Position numbers and translations under genes: made by a program. A stretch of DNA of 64,000 nt from ZC4RG17 sp036380875 (lineage in GTDB: Bacteria; Actinomycetota; Acidimicrobiia; Spongiisociales; ZC4RG35): contig DASVDX010000028.1 of NCBI GenBank assembly GCA_036380875.1, positions 1-64,000 on the forward strand, written 5' to 3'. The notes beneath the pieces are model-generated. The model worked only from the letters and a program-made list of their open reading frames with translations, did no database searches and was not told the origin of the DNA. This document shows, piece after piece, positions 34,197 to 42,186 of the stretch (the first letter of the stretch is position 1; the number at the start of each line of letters is the position of its first letter).

Positions 34197-34987
34197 TTCT
34201 GCAACCTCCCCCTCATCGAGCGGATGGCCAACAGCCACGCCACCGCCGTCATCACCGCCAGATAGGCGACGTTGACCCAGGTCGGGACCGTCGTGACCAC
34301 CGGCGCTCCTACCCCGGGGATCGCAACCTTCCTGGTTAGTTCTACGGCGTGGAAGAGGGGCGTGGCGACCGCCACCGGCTCCAGCCAGTCCGGCAGTTGG
34401 GAGACGGGGAAGAAGGTCCCCGAGAACAGGAAAAGCGGCAGGATCACGAACCGGTAGGCATTGGTGAGGTGAGTGTCGTCCTCCAACCGGGCGCTGAACG
34501 CGGTGGCGGCGGCCTGGAAGGCGAGCCCGCCGAACGTGGCCGGCAGGACCGACAGGAGGGCCGGTCCCAGCTCGAGTGCCCCGAAGATGGCCGAGAGGAC
34601 GGCGAACACTCCCGAGGCGATGGCGAGGTGGATGCCGCCCCACACCAGCAGGCCGTTGACCAGGTCGGCGACGGAGAGCGGCGTGACGATGATGGCGTCG
34701 AAAGTCTTGCGCCACTTGATCCCGGCCATGATGGGCCATGCGCCTTCGCCGAACCCGGTCTGCATAGCCGTGGCGGCGATGAGCCCGGTCGCCACGAACG
34801 TCAAGAAGGGGATGGGCAGCTGTGCCTCGCCCGCCCCCCGGTCGACCATCGAGCCGAGGATGAGGCCCATGCCGGCGAGGAACAGGACCGGGTTGAGGAA
34901 GGTGGAGATGATCCGCCCGCGCCAGGTCCGGCGGTAGTTGATGTAGTCCGCCTCCACCATGCGCAGGGCGTTGGTGATCGTCGCCAT
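34193..34987 (-). CDS. ABC-2 type permease (DrrB-like, first)
   Basis: A 264-residue membrane protein paralogous to the next gene. It has six hydrophobic segments, with the cytoplasmic IKWRKTFDAIIVTPLSVADL loop near residue 92 and LFSGTFFPVSQLPDWLEP near residue 187. ATG at 34987 shares one base with the ATPase stop, and its own stop overlaps the second permease start. The two permeases probably form a heterodimer driven by the upstream ATPase. Confidence 0.9.
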   Translation of the reverse strand: MATITNALRMVEADYINYRRTWRGRIISTFLNPVLFLAGMGLILGSMVDRGAGEAQLPIPFLTFVATGLIAATAMQTGFGEGAWPIMAGIKWRKTFDAIIVTPLSVADLVNGLLVWGGIHLAIASGVFAVLSAIFGALELGPALLSVLPATFGGLAFQAAATAFSARLEDDTHLTNAYRFVILPLFLFSGTFFPVSQLPDWLEPVAVATPLFHAVELTRKVAIPGVGAPVVTTVPTWVNVAYLAVMTAVAWLLAIRSMRGRLQK

Positions 34988-35913
34988 CAGTCGACGAGCC
35001 TCCGCCCCGTCAGGTGCAAGAACACGTCCTCCAAAGTGGAGCGCCGGGTCAGCCGCTGCTCGAATTCGACGCCCCGGTCGTGGATCTCGTCGATGAGAAC
35101 GTCGGCCTCGTCCGTGTAGAGCAAGACCCGATCCGCCAGCGCTTCCATCCGATTGGCCAAACCGTCCAGGCGATCGAGGTTCTCCTCGACCGCTCCTGGA
35201 GCGAAACGCAGCTCGACGACCTCGCGAGTCGAGTAGCGGCGGATCAGCTCGAGGGGCGACCCCTCGGCGACGATCTTTCCTTTGTCCATCACCACCAGCC
35301 GGTCGCAGAGCTGCTCTGCCTCGTCCATGTAGTGGGTCGTGATGATGAGCGTCGACCCCTCCTGCTTGAGCCGGTACAGGCGGTCCCACAGGACGTGGCG
35401 TGCCTGCGGGTCGAGGCCGGTGGTGGGCTCGTCGAGGATCACTAGGTCGGGCTCGTTTATGAGGGCGCGGGCGATCACGAGGCGCCGCTTCATGCCACCG
35501 GAGAGGCTTTCGACGCGGGATTTGCGCTTCTCCACGAGCTGGGCGAAGTCGAGGAGTTCCTCGATTCGGCGGCGGATGACCGGCTTGGGGATGTCGTGGA
35601 AGCGTCCGTAGATGTACAGGTTCTCCTCGACGGTGAGCTCCTCGTCGAGATTGTTCTCCTGAGGGACGACTCCGAGTCGCGACCGGATCTCCGGCCCGTC
35701 CTCTCTGGGGTCGAGGCCGAACACCTTCATCTTCCCGTCGGTGATCGGGCTGACGGTGGTGATCATCTTCATCGTCGAGGTCTTGCCGGCACCGTTGGGT
35801 CCGAGGAACCCGAATGCTTCGCCTGGGCGGATCTCGAAGTCGATGGCATCGACGGCGACGAAGTCACCGAATCTCTTCGTGAGTCCGCGAGCTTCCACGA
35901 GCGGGGACGGCAT
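34987..35913 (-). CDS. DrrA-family ABC exporter ATP-binding protein
   Basis: A 308-residue ATPase of the daunorubicin resistance DrrA/NodI type. Walker A GPNGAGKT, Q-loop VVPQENNLDEELTVEENL, signature LSGGMKRR, Walker B LVILDEPTTGLDP and H-loop TTHYMDEAEQL are present. The last 90 residues form the DrrA-type accessory domain ending TLEDVFLHLTGRRLVD. ATG at 35913 opens the conserved PLVEARGLTKRFG segment; an in-frame ATG at 35973 is a weaker choice. It heads a three-gene exporter operon with two permeases. The exported compound is unknown. Confidence 0.94.
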   Translation of the reverse strand: MPSPLVEARGLTKRFGDFVAVDAIDFEIRPGEAFGFLGPNGAGKTSTMKMITTVSPITDGKMKVFGLDPREDGPEIRSRLGVVPQENNLDEELTVEENLYIYGRFHDIPKPVIRRRIEELLDFAQLVEKRKSRVESLSGGMKRRLVIARALINEPDLVILDEPTTGLDPQARHVLWDRLYRLKQEGSTLIITTHYMDEAEQLCDRLVVMDKGKIVAEGSPLELIRRYSTREVVELRFAPGAVEENLDRLDGLANRMEALADRVLLYTDEADVLIDEIHDRGVEFEQRLTRRSTLEDVFLHLTGRRLVD

Positions 35914-35998
35914 CCGCCTGACGGTAACGGACCGCGCCGACGAGACGTAAGGCGTTTCTCCCATCGGCGCCACCCTACGAGTTCAAGTGGACTTCAAG

Positions 35999-36442
35999 TC
36001 AAGAGGGAACCCAGACCCGCTTCGTGAACTCGGGGCCGATCAGCACCGCCCGGGTGACCCGAGTCTCCACGAACATGAGGTCGGGGTTGTCGGGCGAGCC
36101 CCAGAACGTCGTCATGTCGTAGGGGAGGACGCGATTCCAAAGACGCCGTCGCGCCTCGTCGGTATCGTGGATGCGGGCCACGCCGCGGGCGAACAGCTCG
36201 CCGGGCCCGGATCCCGTCGTCACGGGCCAGTGGAAAGCCACCTCGCCGTTGGCGACCAGATTGTGGGCTTTCTGGGATCGACGACGGGTGGCGAACCACA
36301 GCCGGCCTTCCTCGCTCAGGCCTGGAGCCACCACGGCCACGTGGGGCCGTCCGTCACGTCCCACGGTGGCGACGTGGGTGACCCACGAGATCGACTCGGC
36401 GGCGTCGGCGAACTCTTCCCAGGTGAGCGGCAGCGACTTCAC
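35999..36442 (-). CDS. Pyridoxamine 5'-phosphate oxidase-family protein
   Basis: A 147-residue split-barrel flavin or F420-binding protein. Family features are WVTHVATVGRDGRPHVAVVAP near residue 20, LWFATRRRSQKAHNLVANGE, and the ARGVARIHDTDEARRRL segment. This group includes FMN-binding PPOX and F420-dependent enzymes of actinobacteria; the cofactor cannot be decided here. GTG at 36442 overlaps the nitroreductase stop (GTGA), so the two genes are co-translated and may act on related substrates. Nothing suggests the true PdxH role. Confidence 0.85.
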   Translation of the reverse strand: MKSLPLTWEEFADAAESISWVTHVATVGRDGRPHVAVVAPGLSEEGRLWFATRRRSQKAHNLVANGEVAFHWPVTTGSGPGELFARGVARIHDTDEARRRLWNRVLPYDMTTFWGSPDNPDLMFVETRVTRAVLIGPEFTKRVWVPS

Positions 36443-36939
36443 GCGTAGCGCTCGCGACGGACGATCGCCTCCGGAGGCTTGCGGCCGCCCATGCGCGCCG
36501 GGGCAGCGTCGGGCGCCGGGTAGCCCAAGGAGATGCCGTAGCGGGCCCGGCGATCCTCCGGGATGCCCAGCACCTCGCGCACGTCGTCGTCGCGGTGGAA
36601 CGTGATCGGGCAAGAGGCGACGCCGATCGCATTGGCGGCCAGCATGATGTTCTGGGCGACTCGTCCCGAGTCGAATTCGTAGCCGCCGGGCTCCTGCACG
36701 ATGACGATCGTGGCCGCCGAGCGGCGCACCGGATCTGTGAAGTCGCCGCATTCGGCGAGACGCAGGAGTCGGTCCCGGTCGGTGACTACCACGAACGACC
36801 AGTCCTGGCGGTTCTTGGAGCTGCCCGTCCACCTGGCCGCTTCGAGGATCGCCGCGAGGTCCTCTTCCGATAGGGGCTCGTCGCGGTACGAGCGGATGGC
36901 TCGCAGACGGAGGATGAAGTCGTAGAAGTCGCGGCTCAT
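36439..36939 (-). CDS. Nitroreductase-family protein
   Basis: A 166-residue FMN-dependent nitroreductase-type oxidoreductase. It has FILRLRAIRSYRDEPLSEED near the start, WTGSSKNRQDWSFVVV, the QNIMLAANAIGVASCPITF dimer/FMN helix, and the C-terminal GISLGYPAPD. It is shorter than canonical NfsB and resembles the small coenzyme F420-linked or NADH dehydrogenase-like group. ATG at 36939; a long in-frame upstream reading to 37869 lies antisense to the metalloprotease gene and is rejected. It is co-translated with the PPOX-family gene downstream. Confidence 0.88.
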   Translation of the reverse strand: MSRDFYDFILRLRAIRSYRDEPLSEEDLAAILEAARWTGSSKNRQDWSFVVVTDRDRLLRLAECGDFTDPVRRSAATIVIVQEPGGYEFDSGRVAQNIMLAANAIGVASCPITFHRDDDVREVLGIPEDRRARYGISLGYPAPDAAPARMGGRKPPEAIVRRERYA

Positions 36940-37056
36940 GGGGATCAAGTATGGCGGCGGAGCCGACCCACTGGTTGCCGTCGGAGGCCGGGTTAGAGTG
37001 TCGCCGAGCCGACGGTCGCCGTCGGGGGTAAGAGAAATCGATAGGGGGAAGGGAAC

Positions 37057-38778
37057 ATGAAACTGCGCCGTCTGCTGATATCCGCGTCCGCCGCTCTCCT
37101 GATGGTGCTGCAGATGTCGATGGTGTCGGCGGCGGCTTCGGATGTTCCCACGGTCGCCGGCGGAGTCGACGATGTCTTCGTTCCCATCGGCGAGATCCAG
37201 GGGGAGTTGGATCTCGCGGCGTCGGACCCTCTCGGTCTGCTCGTCGGCATCGATGCCATCCGCCAGCACACTCTGGGTGTCGACAACCTGGACGTTTGGG
37301 TCTGCGGTGCGAACACGACCGCCCAGTCGGCCGTCACACAACTCGAGGCAGACATCGCTCCGTACTTCGAATTCCATTCCCGAGGCCGATACGAGCCGCG
37401 TTTCCGCCCCAGGGGCAACGCCGGTGGTGACCCCAACGGGTGCGCCCAACACGCCCGGGACAACGCCAGCCCGAACGCCGAAGGGGCACTCTTCATAATG
37501 CCCGGGGCCGGTGGCTTCGCCTCCCCCGGTTTCGTGTGCGGCTTCGTGCCTTGCCCGCAAGCGCGATACGGGCAGGGGAACGCGAGGCACGGGTTCTTGG
37601 GACACTCGTCGGTGTTCATCTCGACGGCTGCTCACGAGATGGGCCACATGCTGCATTGGCCCCACTCCTACACCGGGGCGAGTTCGGGCCCGTTCGCCGA
37701 GTATGACAACGCACTGGACGTCATGTCCGGCAACTATGGGGTTTGGGGCGATGGGAGCTTGGGGAGTTTCCCCGATCCCTACGGGACGGCCGCCATCAAC
37801 CTCTACGCCGCCGGATGGATCGATCCCGACGAAGTTCTCGTGGTCGACCGCGGTGACGTCAGTGTCCAACTGGTCACCGGCAACTCCGACGGCATCCGCA
37901 TGGTGGTGATCCCCGCCGGGAACCGCTTCTACGTCCTCGGTCCCAGGATTCGTTCCACCTACGACCCGTTCCCCAATGCCTGGAGAGGTGTCGAGGTGTA
38001 CGAGGTCGAGGTGTGCTCAGGGTCGGCGCAGCAGTGCATCAACGACGACGCCAAGATGCCGGGCTTCCGCCGCATCAAGCCCCATCCCGCGGTGCCCTTC
38101 GACTATTCGAATGGCAACGAATACCAGGAACCGCTTCCCCATGTGATACCGCCTGGAAAGTCTCGTTCGATCGCCGGCATCACCGTGAGAGTGGGGCAGA
38201 TCGACGGGAACCGGATCGCGGTGACGATCGACGCTCCGACCTTCTCCGACACGCGGAACCACGTGTTCGTCGACGACATCGAGTGGCTGGCCAACTCGGG
38301 TATCACCAAAGGCTGCAACCCTCCGGCCAACTCCCGCTTCTGCCCGGACGCCCCCGTGACCCGCGGGCAGATGGCGGCGTTCCTCCACCGGGCTCTGCCC
38401 GACCTCCGCGCCAGTGGGGCCACCGACTTCAGTGACGACAACGGCCACGTATTCGAAGCCGACATCCGGTGGCTCTCCGCCACAGGGATCACCAAGGGCT
38501 GCAACCCTCCGGCCAACACCCGCTTCTGCCCGGACCAGTTGGTGACCCGCGGGCAGATGGCGGCGTTCCTCCGCCGGGCGTTGCCCCATCTGCGCACCAG
38601 CGGATCGGTCGAGTTCACCGACGACAACGGCCACGTCTTCGAAGAGGACATCGAATGGTTGGCCGCCGCCGGGATCACCCGAGGGTGCAACCCGCCGGCC
38701 AACGATCGGTTCTGCCCCAATGCCCCGGTCACCCGAGGGGCGATGGCGGCGTTCCTCAACCGCGCCCTCGGTGGGTGA
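37057..38778 (+). CDS. Secreted metzincin-like metalloprotease with three SLH-like repeats
   Basis: A 573-residue exported protein. Residues 1-28 form a signal peptide. A catalytic-like domain follows with HEMGHMLHWPH at 193-203, an HExxHxxHxxH arrangement in which the usual metzincin Gly is His, and a plausible Met-turn DVMSG around Met223, similar to gametolysin-like M11 peptidases. After about residue 400 there are three 62-residue repeats with WLANSGITKGCNPPAN, FCPD and VTRGQMAAFL elements, as in actinobacterial S-layer-homology-like repeats. It is probably surface-attached or secreted. ATG at 37057 follows a GGGGGAAGGG ribosome site. Divergent from the nitroreductase across 117 bp. Confidence 0.88.
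   Translation: MKLRRLLISASAALLMVLQMSMVSAAASDVPTVAGGVDDVFVPIGEIQGELDLAASDPLGLLVGIDAIRQHTLGVDNLDVWVCGANTTAQSAVTQLEADIAPYFEFHSRGRYEPRFRPRGNAGGDPNGCAQHARDNASPNAEGALFIMPGAGGFASPGFVCGFVPCPQARYGQGNARHGFLGHSSVFISTAAHEMGHMLHWPHSYTGASSGPFAEYDNALDVMSGNYGVWGDGSLGSFPDPYGTAAINLYAAGWIDPDEVLVVDRGDVSVQLVTGNSDGIRMVVIPAGNRFYVLGPRIRSTYDPFPNAWRGVEVYEVEVCSGSAQQCINDDAKMPGFRRIKPHPAVPFDYSNGNEYQEPLPHVIPPGKSRSIAGITVRVGQIDGNRIAVTIDAPTFSDTRNHVFVDDIEWLANSGITKGCNPPANSRFCPDAPVTRGQMAAFLHRALPDLRASGATDFSDDNGHVFEADIRWLSATGITKGCNPPANTRFCPDQLVTRGQMAAFLRRALPHLRTSGSVEFTDDNGHVFEEDIEWLAAAGITRGCNPPANDRFCPNAPVTRGAMAAFLNRALGG
38257..38775 (+). repeat. Three 186-bp in-frame coding repeats (SLH-like)
   Basis: Three consecutive units of 186 bp (62 codons) encode the C-terminal SLH-like repeats. 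The codons for GITKGCNPPAN start at 38302, 38488 and 38674. Nucleotide identity between the first two units is high over the CNPPAN to FLxRAL segment, suggesting recent internal duplication. Confidence 0.88.
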
Positions 38779-38787
38779 AGCGGAACC

Positions 38788-38802
38788 CCGTCGTACCGAC
38801 GG
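38788..38802 (+). terminator. Possible weak hairpin after the metalloprotease gene
   Basis: A 6-bp perfect stem (CCGTCG / CGACGG) with a TAC loop lies 10 bp after the stop codon. No T-tract follows, so it may be a weak or Rho-assisted terminator or a chance hairpin. The remaining roughly 180 bp up to the next gene hold no other feature I can support except the palindrome at 38963. Confidence 0.3.
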
Positions 38803-38962
38803 TCCGTCGAACTCCGACGAGCTTCGCGGCTCGGCATAAGTGACCTCTGCGCAGAGTTTGAAGGGCGTTGGCCTGTAGCTGGAGGAGGGCTGCACCGGGC
38901 CTCCCTTGACCGTCATCGCTACAGCTAGGCGTCAGAAGGCCCGATAATCCATCTATGTCTCA

Positions 38963-38978
38963 TAGGTCGATAGACCTA
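38963..38978. promoter_or_regulatory. Palindrome upstream of the two-gene island
   Basis: A 16-bp inverted repeat TAGGTC-GATA-GACCTA lies 11 bp before the GTG of the first island gene. Position and symmetry fit an operator, possibly autoregulatory as in toxin-antitoxin operons, or a translation-blocking hairpin. Evidence is symmetry and position only. Confidence 0.45.
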
Positions 38979-38989
38979 GACGTGGAAAA

Positions 38990-39352
38990 GTGGTGACTGA
39001 TAGGCTCGCATCAGGCGGCACGACTGGAAAGGGCATGGGTTACACCCGAAGCGATCTCACTTCCTTTCTCGAGCGCATCGCAGCAGAGCCCGGAGTCCGC
39101 AACGTCTATGTGCGCCAAACGGAGCCCAACGGCTTGTTCGCGTTCATCGAAGTTGACGGCGGACTCTCGAGGGAAGCCTATGTGTCACGGAGGCGTCTCT
39201 ACGACCTAATCGAGGACGAGATCGCCGACAATGACGTCACGTCGCAGGTCGACTTCGATTACACGATTGTTCCTGTCGGTGACGACATCAGTCCACCACA
39301 TGTGCCCGCTGACATGATTCCTTTGCGGCCAGGCGAACCCATCGGCGTGTGA
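38990..39352 (+). CDS. Hypothetical protein, partner of HEPN-like gene
   Basis: A 120-residue soluble protein I do not recognise. The core has FLERIAAEPGVRNVYVRQTE, then FIEVDGGLSREAYVSRRRLY, and VDFDYTIVPV near residue 85. There is no signal peptide. A minimal nucleotidyltransferase motif (GSx10DxD) is absent. GTG at 38990 is taken as the start; an ATG at 39035 (MGYTRSDLTSF) is an alternative. Base composition is visibly less GC-rich than the neighbours, with A/T-ending codons such as AAT, GAT and ACG mixed, suggesting transfer. Its stop overlaps the next gene start (GTGTGA), so the two products are probably coupled. Confidence 0.7.
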   Translation: MVTDRLASGGTTGKGMGYTRSDLTSFLERIAAEPGVRNVYVRQTEPNGLFAFIEVDGGLSREAYVSRRRLYDLIEDEIADNDVTSQVDFDYTIVPVGDDISPPHVPADMIPLRPGEPIGV

Positions 39353-39777
39353 CAGTTGTCGTCGAGTCTCCTCCATCGGGGAACACACCCGAGTTGCACT
39401 GGACCAAGGGCATCGGGTGCGAAAGGCTGGGCGAACGCATTGCCCAGGACGTAGAACGTCCCGAATGGGCGATCGTGCTCTACTTCTACGCCGCCCTGCA
39501 CTACACGAAGGCTCGCTTAATTGCGGAACACGGGGTCTGGTCCAGTCGACATGCGCAGCACCGGGATAGTTCGACGGTCTACATGGGCCATAACGACCTC
39601 GTTCGCGAGTACCTGGGACGCCAGGTGTTCAAGCCCTACAAGCAACTGTATGACCTGGGTCGAGAGGTTCGATATCGTTTCACCTACGACGCGGGCAAAG
39701 TCACCGAGACCGTTCAGGAGGCCTACGAGGACCTTGGCGCGATACGCGCTGCCGTGCGTCAACAAGGGTGGCAGTAG
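39349..39777 (+). CDS. HEPN-like domain protein
   Basis: A 142-residue, mostly helical protein. The pattern EWAIVLYFYAALHYTKARLI near residue 39 and YKQLYDLGREVRYRF near residue 98 resemble HEPN-fold proteins found in toxin-antitoxin and defence contexts. A clear Rx4-6H ribonuclease motif at the usual place is missing; RHAQHR lies in the loop instead. GTG start overlaps the stop of the upstream partner gene. Low-GC codon use matches that partner and differs from the flanks. HEPN assignment is by pattern recognition only, and the role as toxin, RNA-binding or defence protein is inferred. Confidence 0.6.
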   Translation: MTVVVESPPSGNTPELHWTKGIGCERLGERIAQDVERPEWAIVLYFYAALHYTKARLIAEHGVWSSRHAQHRDSSTVYMGHNDLVREYLGRQVFKPYKQLYDLGREVRYRFTYDAGKVTETVQEAYEDLGAIRAAVRQQGWQ

Positions 39778-39901
39778 CCAGGACGGCGCGTATCTCTCGT
39801 CGGGATGAACGGGTCGCTGAACGCGGCTCCTGTGCAGCTCACAGGTCCAATCACTGGAACTGACAATCAGGACGGTCAGGCCGAACTGACATACTGACGG
39901 C

Positions 39902-41419
39902 GTGAACGAGTTCCACGCCCTGGTCGAGACCTCTGGGAAGGTGGCGTCGACTCGTTCTCGAAGGGCCAAGATCGGCTACCTCGCCGACTACATCCGTTCG
40001 GTCGGCCCGGACTCGGTCCTGTGGGCGGTCGCCTTCCTCTCCGGCGTCGTTCCCCAGGGCGCTCTCGGGGTGGGATGGGCCACGATCGGACAGCCCCCCG
40101 AGCCGGCGCCGTCCCCGTCGCTTCGGATCGGCGATGTCGTCGAGGTCTTCGATGCTCTGGTCGAGACGTCGGGGCCCGGGTCGACTGCCCGTCGCAAGGA
40201 ACTCATCGACGGCCTCCTCGAGCGTGCCACTGCCGACGAGCAGCGCTTCCTCTTCGGACTGATCGGAGGCGAGATCCGCCAAGGTGCCCTGGAGGGGATC
40301 ATGGTGGATGCCGTGGCGGCCGCTGCCGACGTCCCGGTCGACCTCGTCCGCCGGGCGACGATGCTCACCGGTCGGGTGTGGGAGGCGGCCGGACTCGCCA
40401 TCACCGGAGGTGCGGAGGGGCTGGAATCAGTCGGGTTGACGTTGTTCCGGCCGGTCAAGCCGATGCTCGCCCAGACCGCCGACGACCTGTCCGAGGCGGT
40501 GGGGCGTGTCGGCGACGCCGCCGTGGAGTGGAAGCTCGACGGCATTCGTATCCAGGTGCACCGCCAGGGTGATCGGGTGGAGGTCTATACCCGGAATCTG
40601 AACCGGGTCACCGAGCGCCTGCCCGAGGTCGTCGACCTCGTACGGGGCTTCGCAGCCGACGACCTCGTCCTCGATGGCGAGGCGCTGTACCTCGACGAAG
40701 ACGGCACGCCGGCGCGGTTCCAGGAGACCGCTGGACGCTTCGGGACCGAGGCCATGGAAGAGCGGGGGATCGAGGCGTTCTTCTTCGACGTCCTCCATGT
40801 GGGCGACCGTGACGTCATCGACCTTCCGCTGCGCGAACGCCGGCACCTGCTGGAGGAGATAGCGGGCGACCACGTGATACCCCACGTCACCGTGGCCGAT
40901 GCCGAAGAAGCCCGGAAGGTGCTCGACGAGGCGCTGCGCCACCGTCACGAAGGCGTGATGGTGAAGGCGCTCGACTCCCGCTACGAAGCGGGGCGGAGGG
41001 GCGCAGCGTGGCTGAAGGTGAAACCCGTTCACACGCTCGACCTCGTCGTCCTCGCCGCCGAGTGGGGCCACGGACGGCGCCAGGGATGGCTCTCCAACCT
41101 GCATCTCGGTGCCCGGGGCAAAGGCGGGTTCGTGATGGTCGGCAAGACCTTCAAAGGCATGACCGACGAGTTGCTGGCCTGGCAGACCGAGGAGCTGCAG
41201 CGGCGTCAGGTCGAAGCGAACAGGCACGCGGTGTTCGTCCGCCCCGAGCTCGTCGTGGAGGTCGCCTTGGACGGGGTGCAGGTCTCGTCTCGTTATCCAG
41301 GCGGGGTGGCGCTGCGCTTCGCTCGCATCCGTGGCTACCGCCCGGACAAGGACCCCGCCGACGCCGACACCATCGACACCGTGCGGGCCATCGCCGGCCT
41401 GCCTCCCCTCTCGGAGTGA
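39902..41419 (+). CDS. ATP-dependent DNA ligase, LigB-like
   Basis: A 505-residue three-domain ligase resembling mycobacterial LigB and archaeal ligases. An N-terminal helical DNA-binding domain occupies about 1-195. Motif I EWKLDGIRIQVHR gives the adenylated Lys near residue 212. Motif III is VLDGEALYLDEDG with FFFDVLHVGD following, motif IV EGVMVKALDSRYEAGRRG, and motif V WLKVKPVHTLDLVVL. The OB-fold end contains SRYPGGVALRFARIRGYRPDKDP. GTG start at 39902. The 125-bp gap upstream to the HEPN-like gene holds nothing I recognise. The housekeeping ligase would be NAD-dependent LigA elsewhere. Confidence 0.96.
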   Translation: MNEFHALVETSGKVASTRSRRAKIGYLADYIRSVGPDSVLWAVAFLSGVVPQGALGVGWATIGQPPEPAPSPSLRIGDVVEVFDALVETSGPGSTARRKELIDGLLERATADEQRFLFGLIGGEIRQGALEGIMVDAVAAAADVPVDLVRRATMLTGRVWEAAGLAITGGAEGLESVGLTLFRPVKPMLAQTADDLSEAVGRVGDAAVEWKLDGIRIQVHRQGDRVEVYTRNLNRVTERLPEVVDLVRGFAADDLVLDGEALYLDEDGTPARFQETAGRFGTEAMEERGIEAFFFDVLHVGDRDVIDLPLRERRHLLEEIAGDHVIPHVTVADAEEARKVLDEALRHRHEGVMVKALDSRYEAGRRGAAWLKVKPVHTLDLVVLAAEWGHGRRQGWLSNLHLGARGKGGFVMVGKTFKGMTDELLAWQTEELQRRQVEANRHAVFVRPELVVEVALDGVQVSSRYPGGVALRFARIRGYRPDKDPADADTIDTVRAIAGLPPLSE

Positions 41420-41442
41420 TGCGATACTGAGCGCCGCTCAGT
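41420..41442 (+). promoter_or_regulatory. Extended -10 promoter and 17-bp operator before deoD
   Basis: An extended -10 element TGC-GATACT (41420-41428) overlaps a perfect inverted repeat ACTGAGCG-C-CGCTCAGT at 41426-41442. The arms are 8 bp with a single central base. Such 17-bp symmetric sites at a promoter are typical of TetR-type repressors. The deoD start codon is 21 bp downstream, behind AGAGGAG. Confidence 0.55.
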
Positions 41443-41462
41443 CCCAGAGGAGTGAACTCTCG

Positions 41463-42179
41463 ATGCCCACCCCACACATCTCCGCCCAGAATGGCGACTT
41501 CGCCCCGTCCGTCCTCCTCCCGGGCGACCCGCTTCGCGCCAAGCACATCGCCGAGACGTTTCTCGAGGACGTCCGTCAGGTGACCGCCGTTCGCAACATG
41601 CTCGGGTTCACCGGAACGTACAAGGGCATCCCGGTGTCGGCGATGGGCACTGGCATGGGCATCCCGTCTGCTTCCATCTACGCCACCGAGCTCGTCAGCG
41701 AATACGGGGTGGAGCGTCTCGTACGGGTCGGCTCCTGCGGCGCACTTCAGCCCGACCTGGCCCTTCGAGACGTGATCCTCGCCATCGGTGCCTGCACTGA
41801 CTCCGGCGTCAACCGAGTCCGCTATGGCGGTTTCGACTTCGCCGCCACTGCCGACTTCGCACTCCTGTCCGCTGCCTACCGGGCGGCCGAAGAGGCGGGG
41901 GTCCCGGTGCGGGTCGGCAACGTCCACTCTGCCGACCTCTTCTACAACCCGGAGGAGGGAGCGTTCGAGCGCATGCGCGACATGGGGGTGCTCGCCGTCG
42001 AGATGGAGGCGGCCGGGCTGTACGGTGTCGCCGCCGAGCGAGGTGCCCGGGCGCTCACCATTCTCACCGTCTCCGACCACATCCTCCAGGGAACGGAGGT
42101 GTCCTCCGAGGAGAGGGAGACGACCTTCGACGACATGGTGCGAGTGGCGCTCGAGGCGCTGGTCATCGACGCCGGCTGA
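41463..42179 (+). CDS. deoD: Purine-nucleoside phosphorylase, DeoD type
   Basis: A 238-residue hexameric-type purine nucleoside phosphorylase that splits inosine, guanosine or adenosine with phosphate. It begins MPTPHISAQNGDFAPSVLLP; VLLPGDPLRAKHIAE holds the phosphate-binding Gly and Arg. VRVGSCGALQPD, GVLAVEMEAAGLYGVAAE with the substrate-binding Glu-Met-Glu, and TVSDH with the catalytic Asp are present. ATG at 41463 follows AGAGGAG; earlier in-frame codons lie in the ligase gene. It probably has its own promoter (41420-41442). A second, different nucleoside phosphorylase lies at 57996-58715. Confidence 0.96.
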   Translation: MPTPHISAQNGDFAPSVLLPGDPLRAKHIAETFLEDVRQVTAVRNMLGFTGTYKGIPVSAMGTGMGIPSASIYATELVSEYGVERLVRVGSCGALQPDLALRDVILAIGACTDSGVNRVRYGGFDFAATADFALLSAAYRAAEEAGVPVRVGNVHSADLFYNPEEGAFERMRDMGVLAVEMEAAGLYGVAAERGARALTILTVSDHILQGTEVSSEERETTFDDMVRVALEALVIDAG

Positions 42180-42186
42180 GCCGGGC

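Noticed and set aside
36940..37869. In-frame extension upstream of the nitroreductase
   Set aside because: It is antisense to the signal peptide and catalytic domain of the metalloprotease.
38779..38989. tRNA or small RNA gene
   Set aside because: No T-loop GGTTCGAATCC-type element or cloverleaf pairing was found.
39349..39777. Classical MNT-HEPN toxin-antitoxin pair
   Set aside because: The partner gene lacks the nucleotidyltransferase GSx10DxD motif and the HEPN-like protein lacks a clear Rx4-6H at the expected place.
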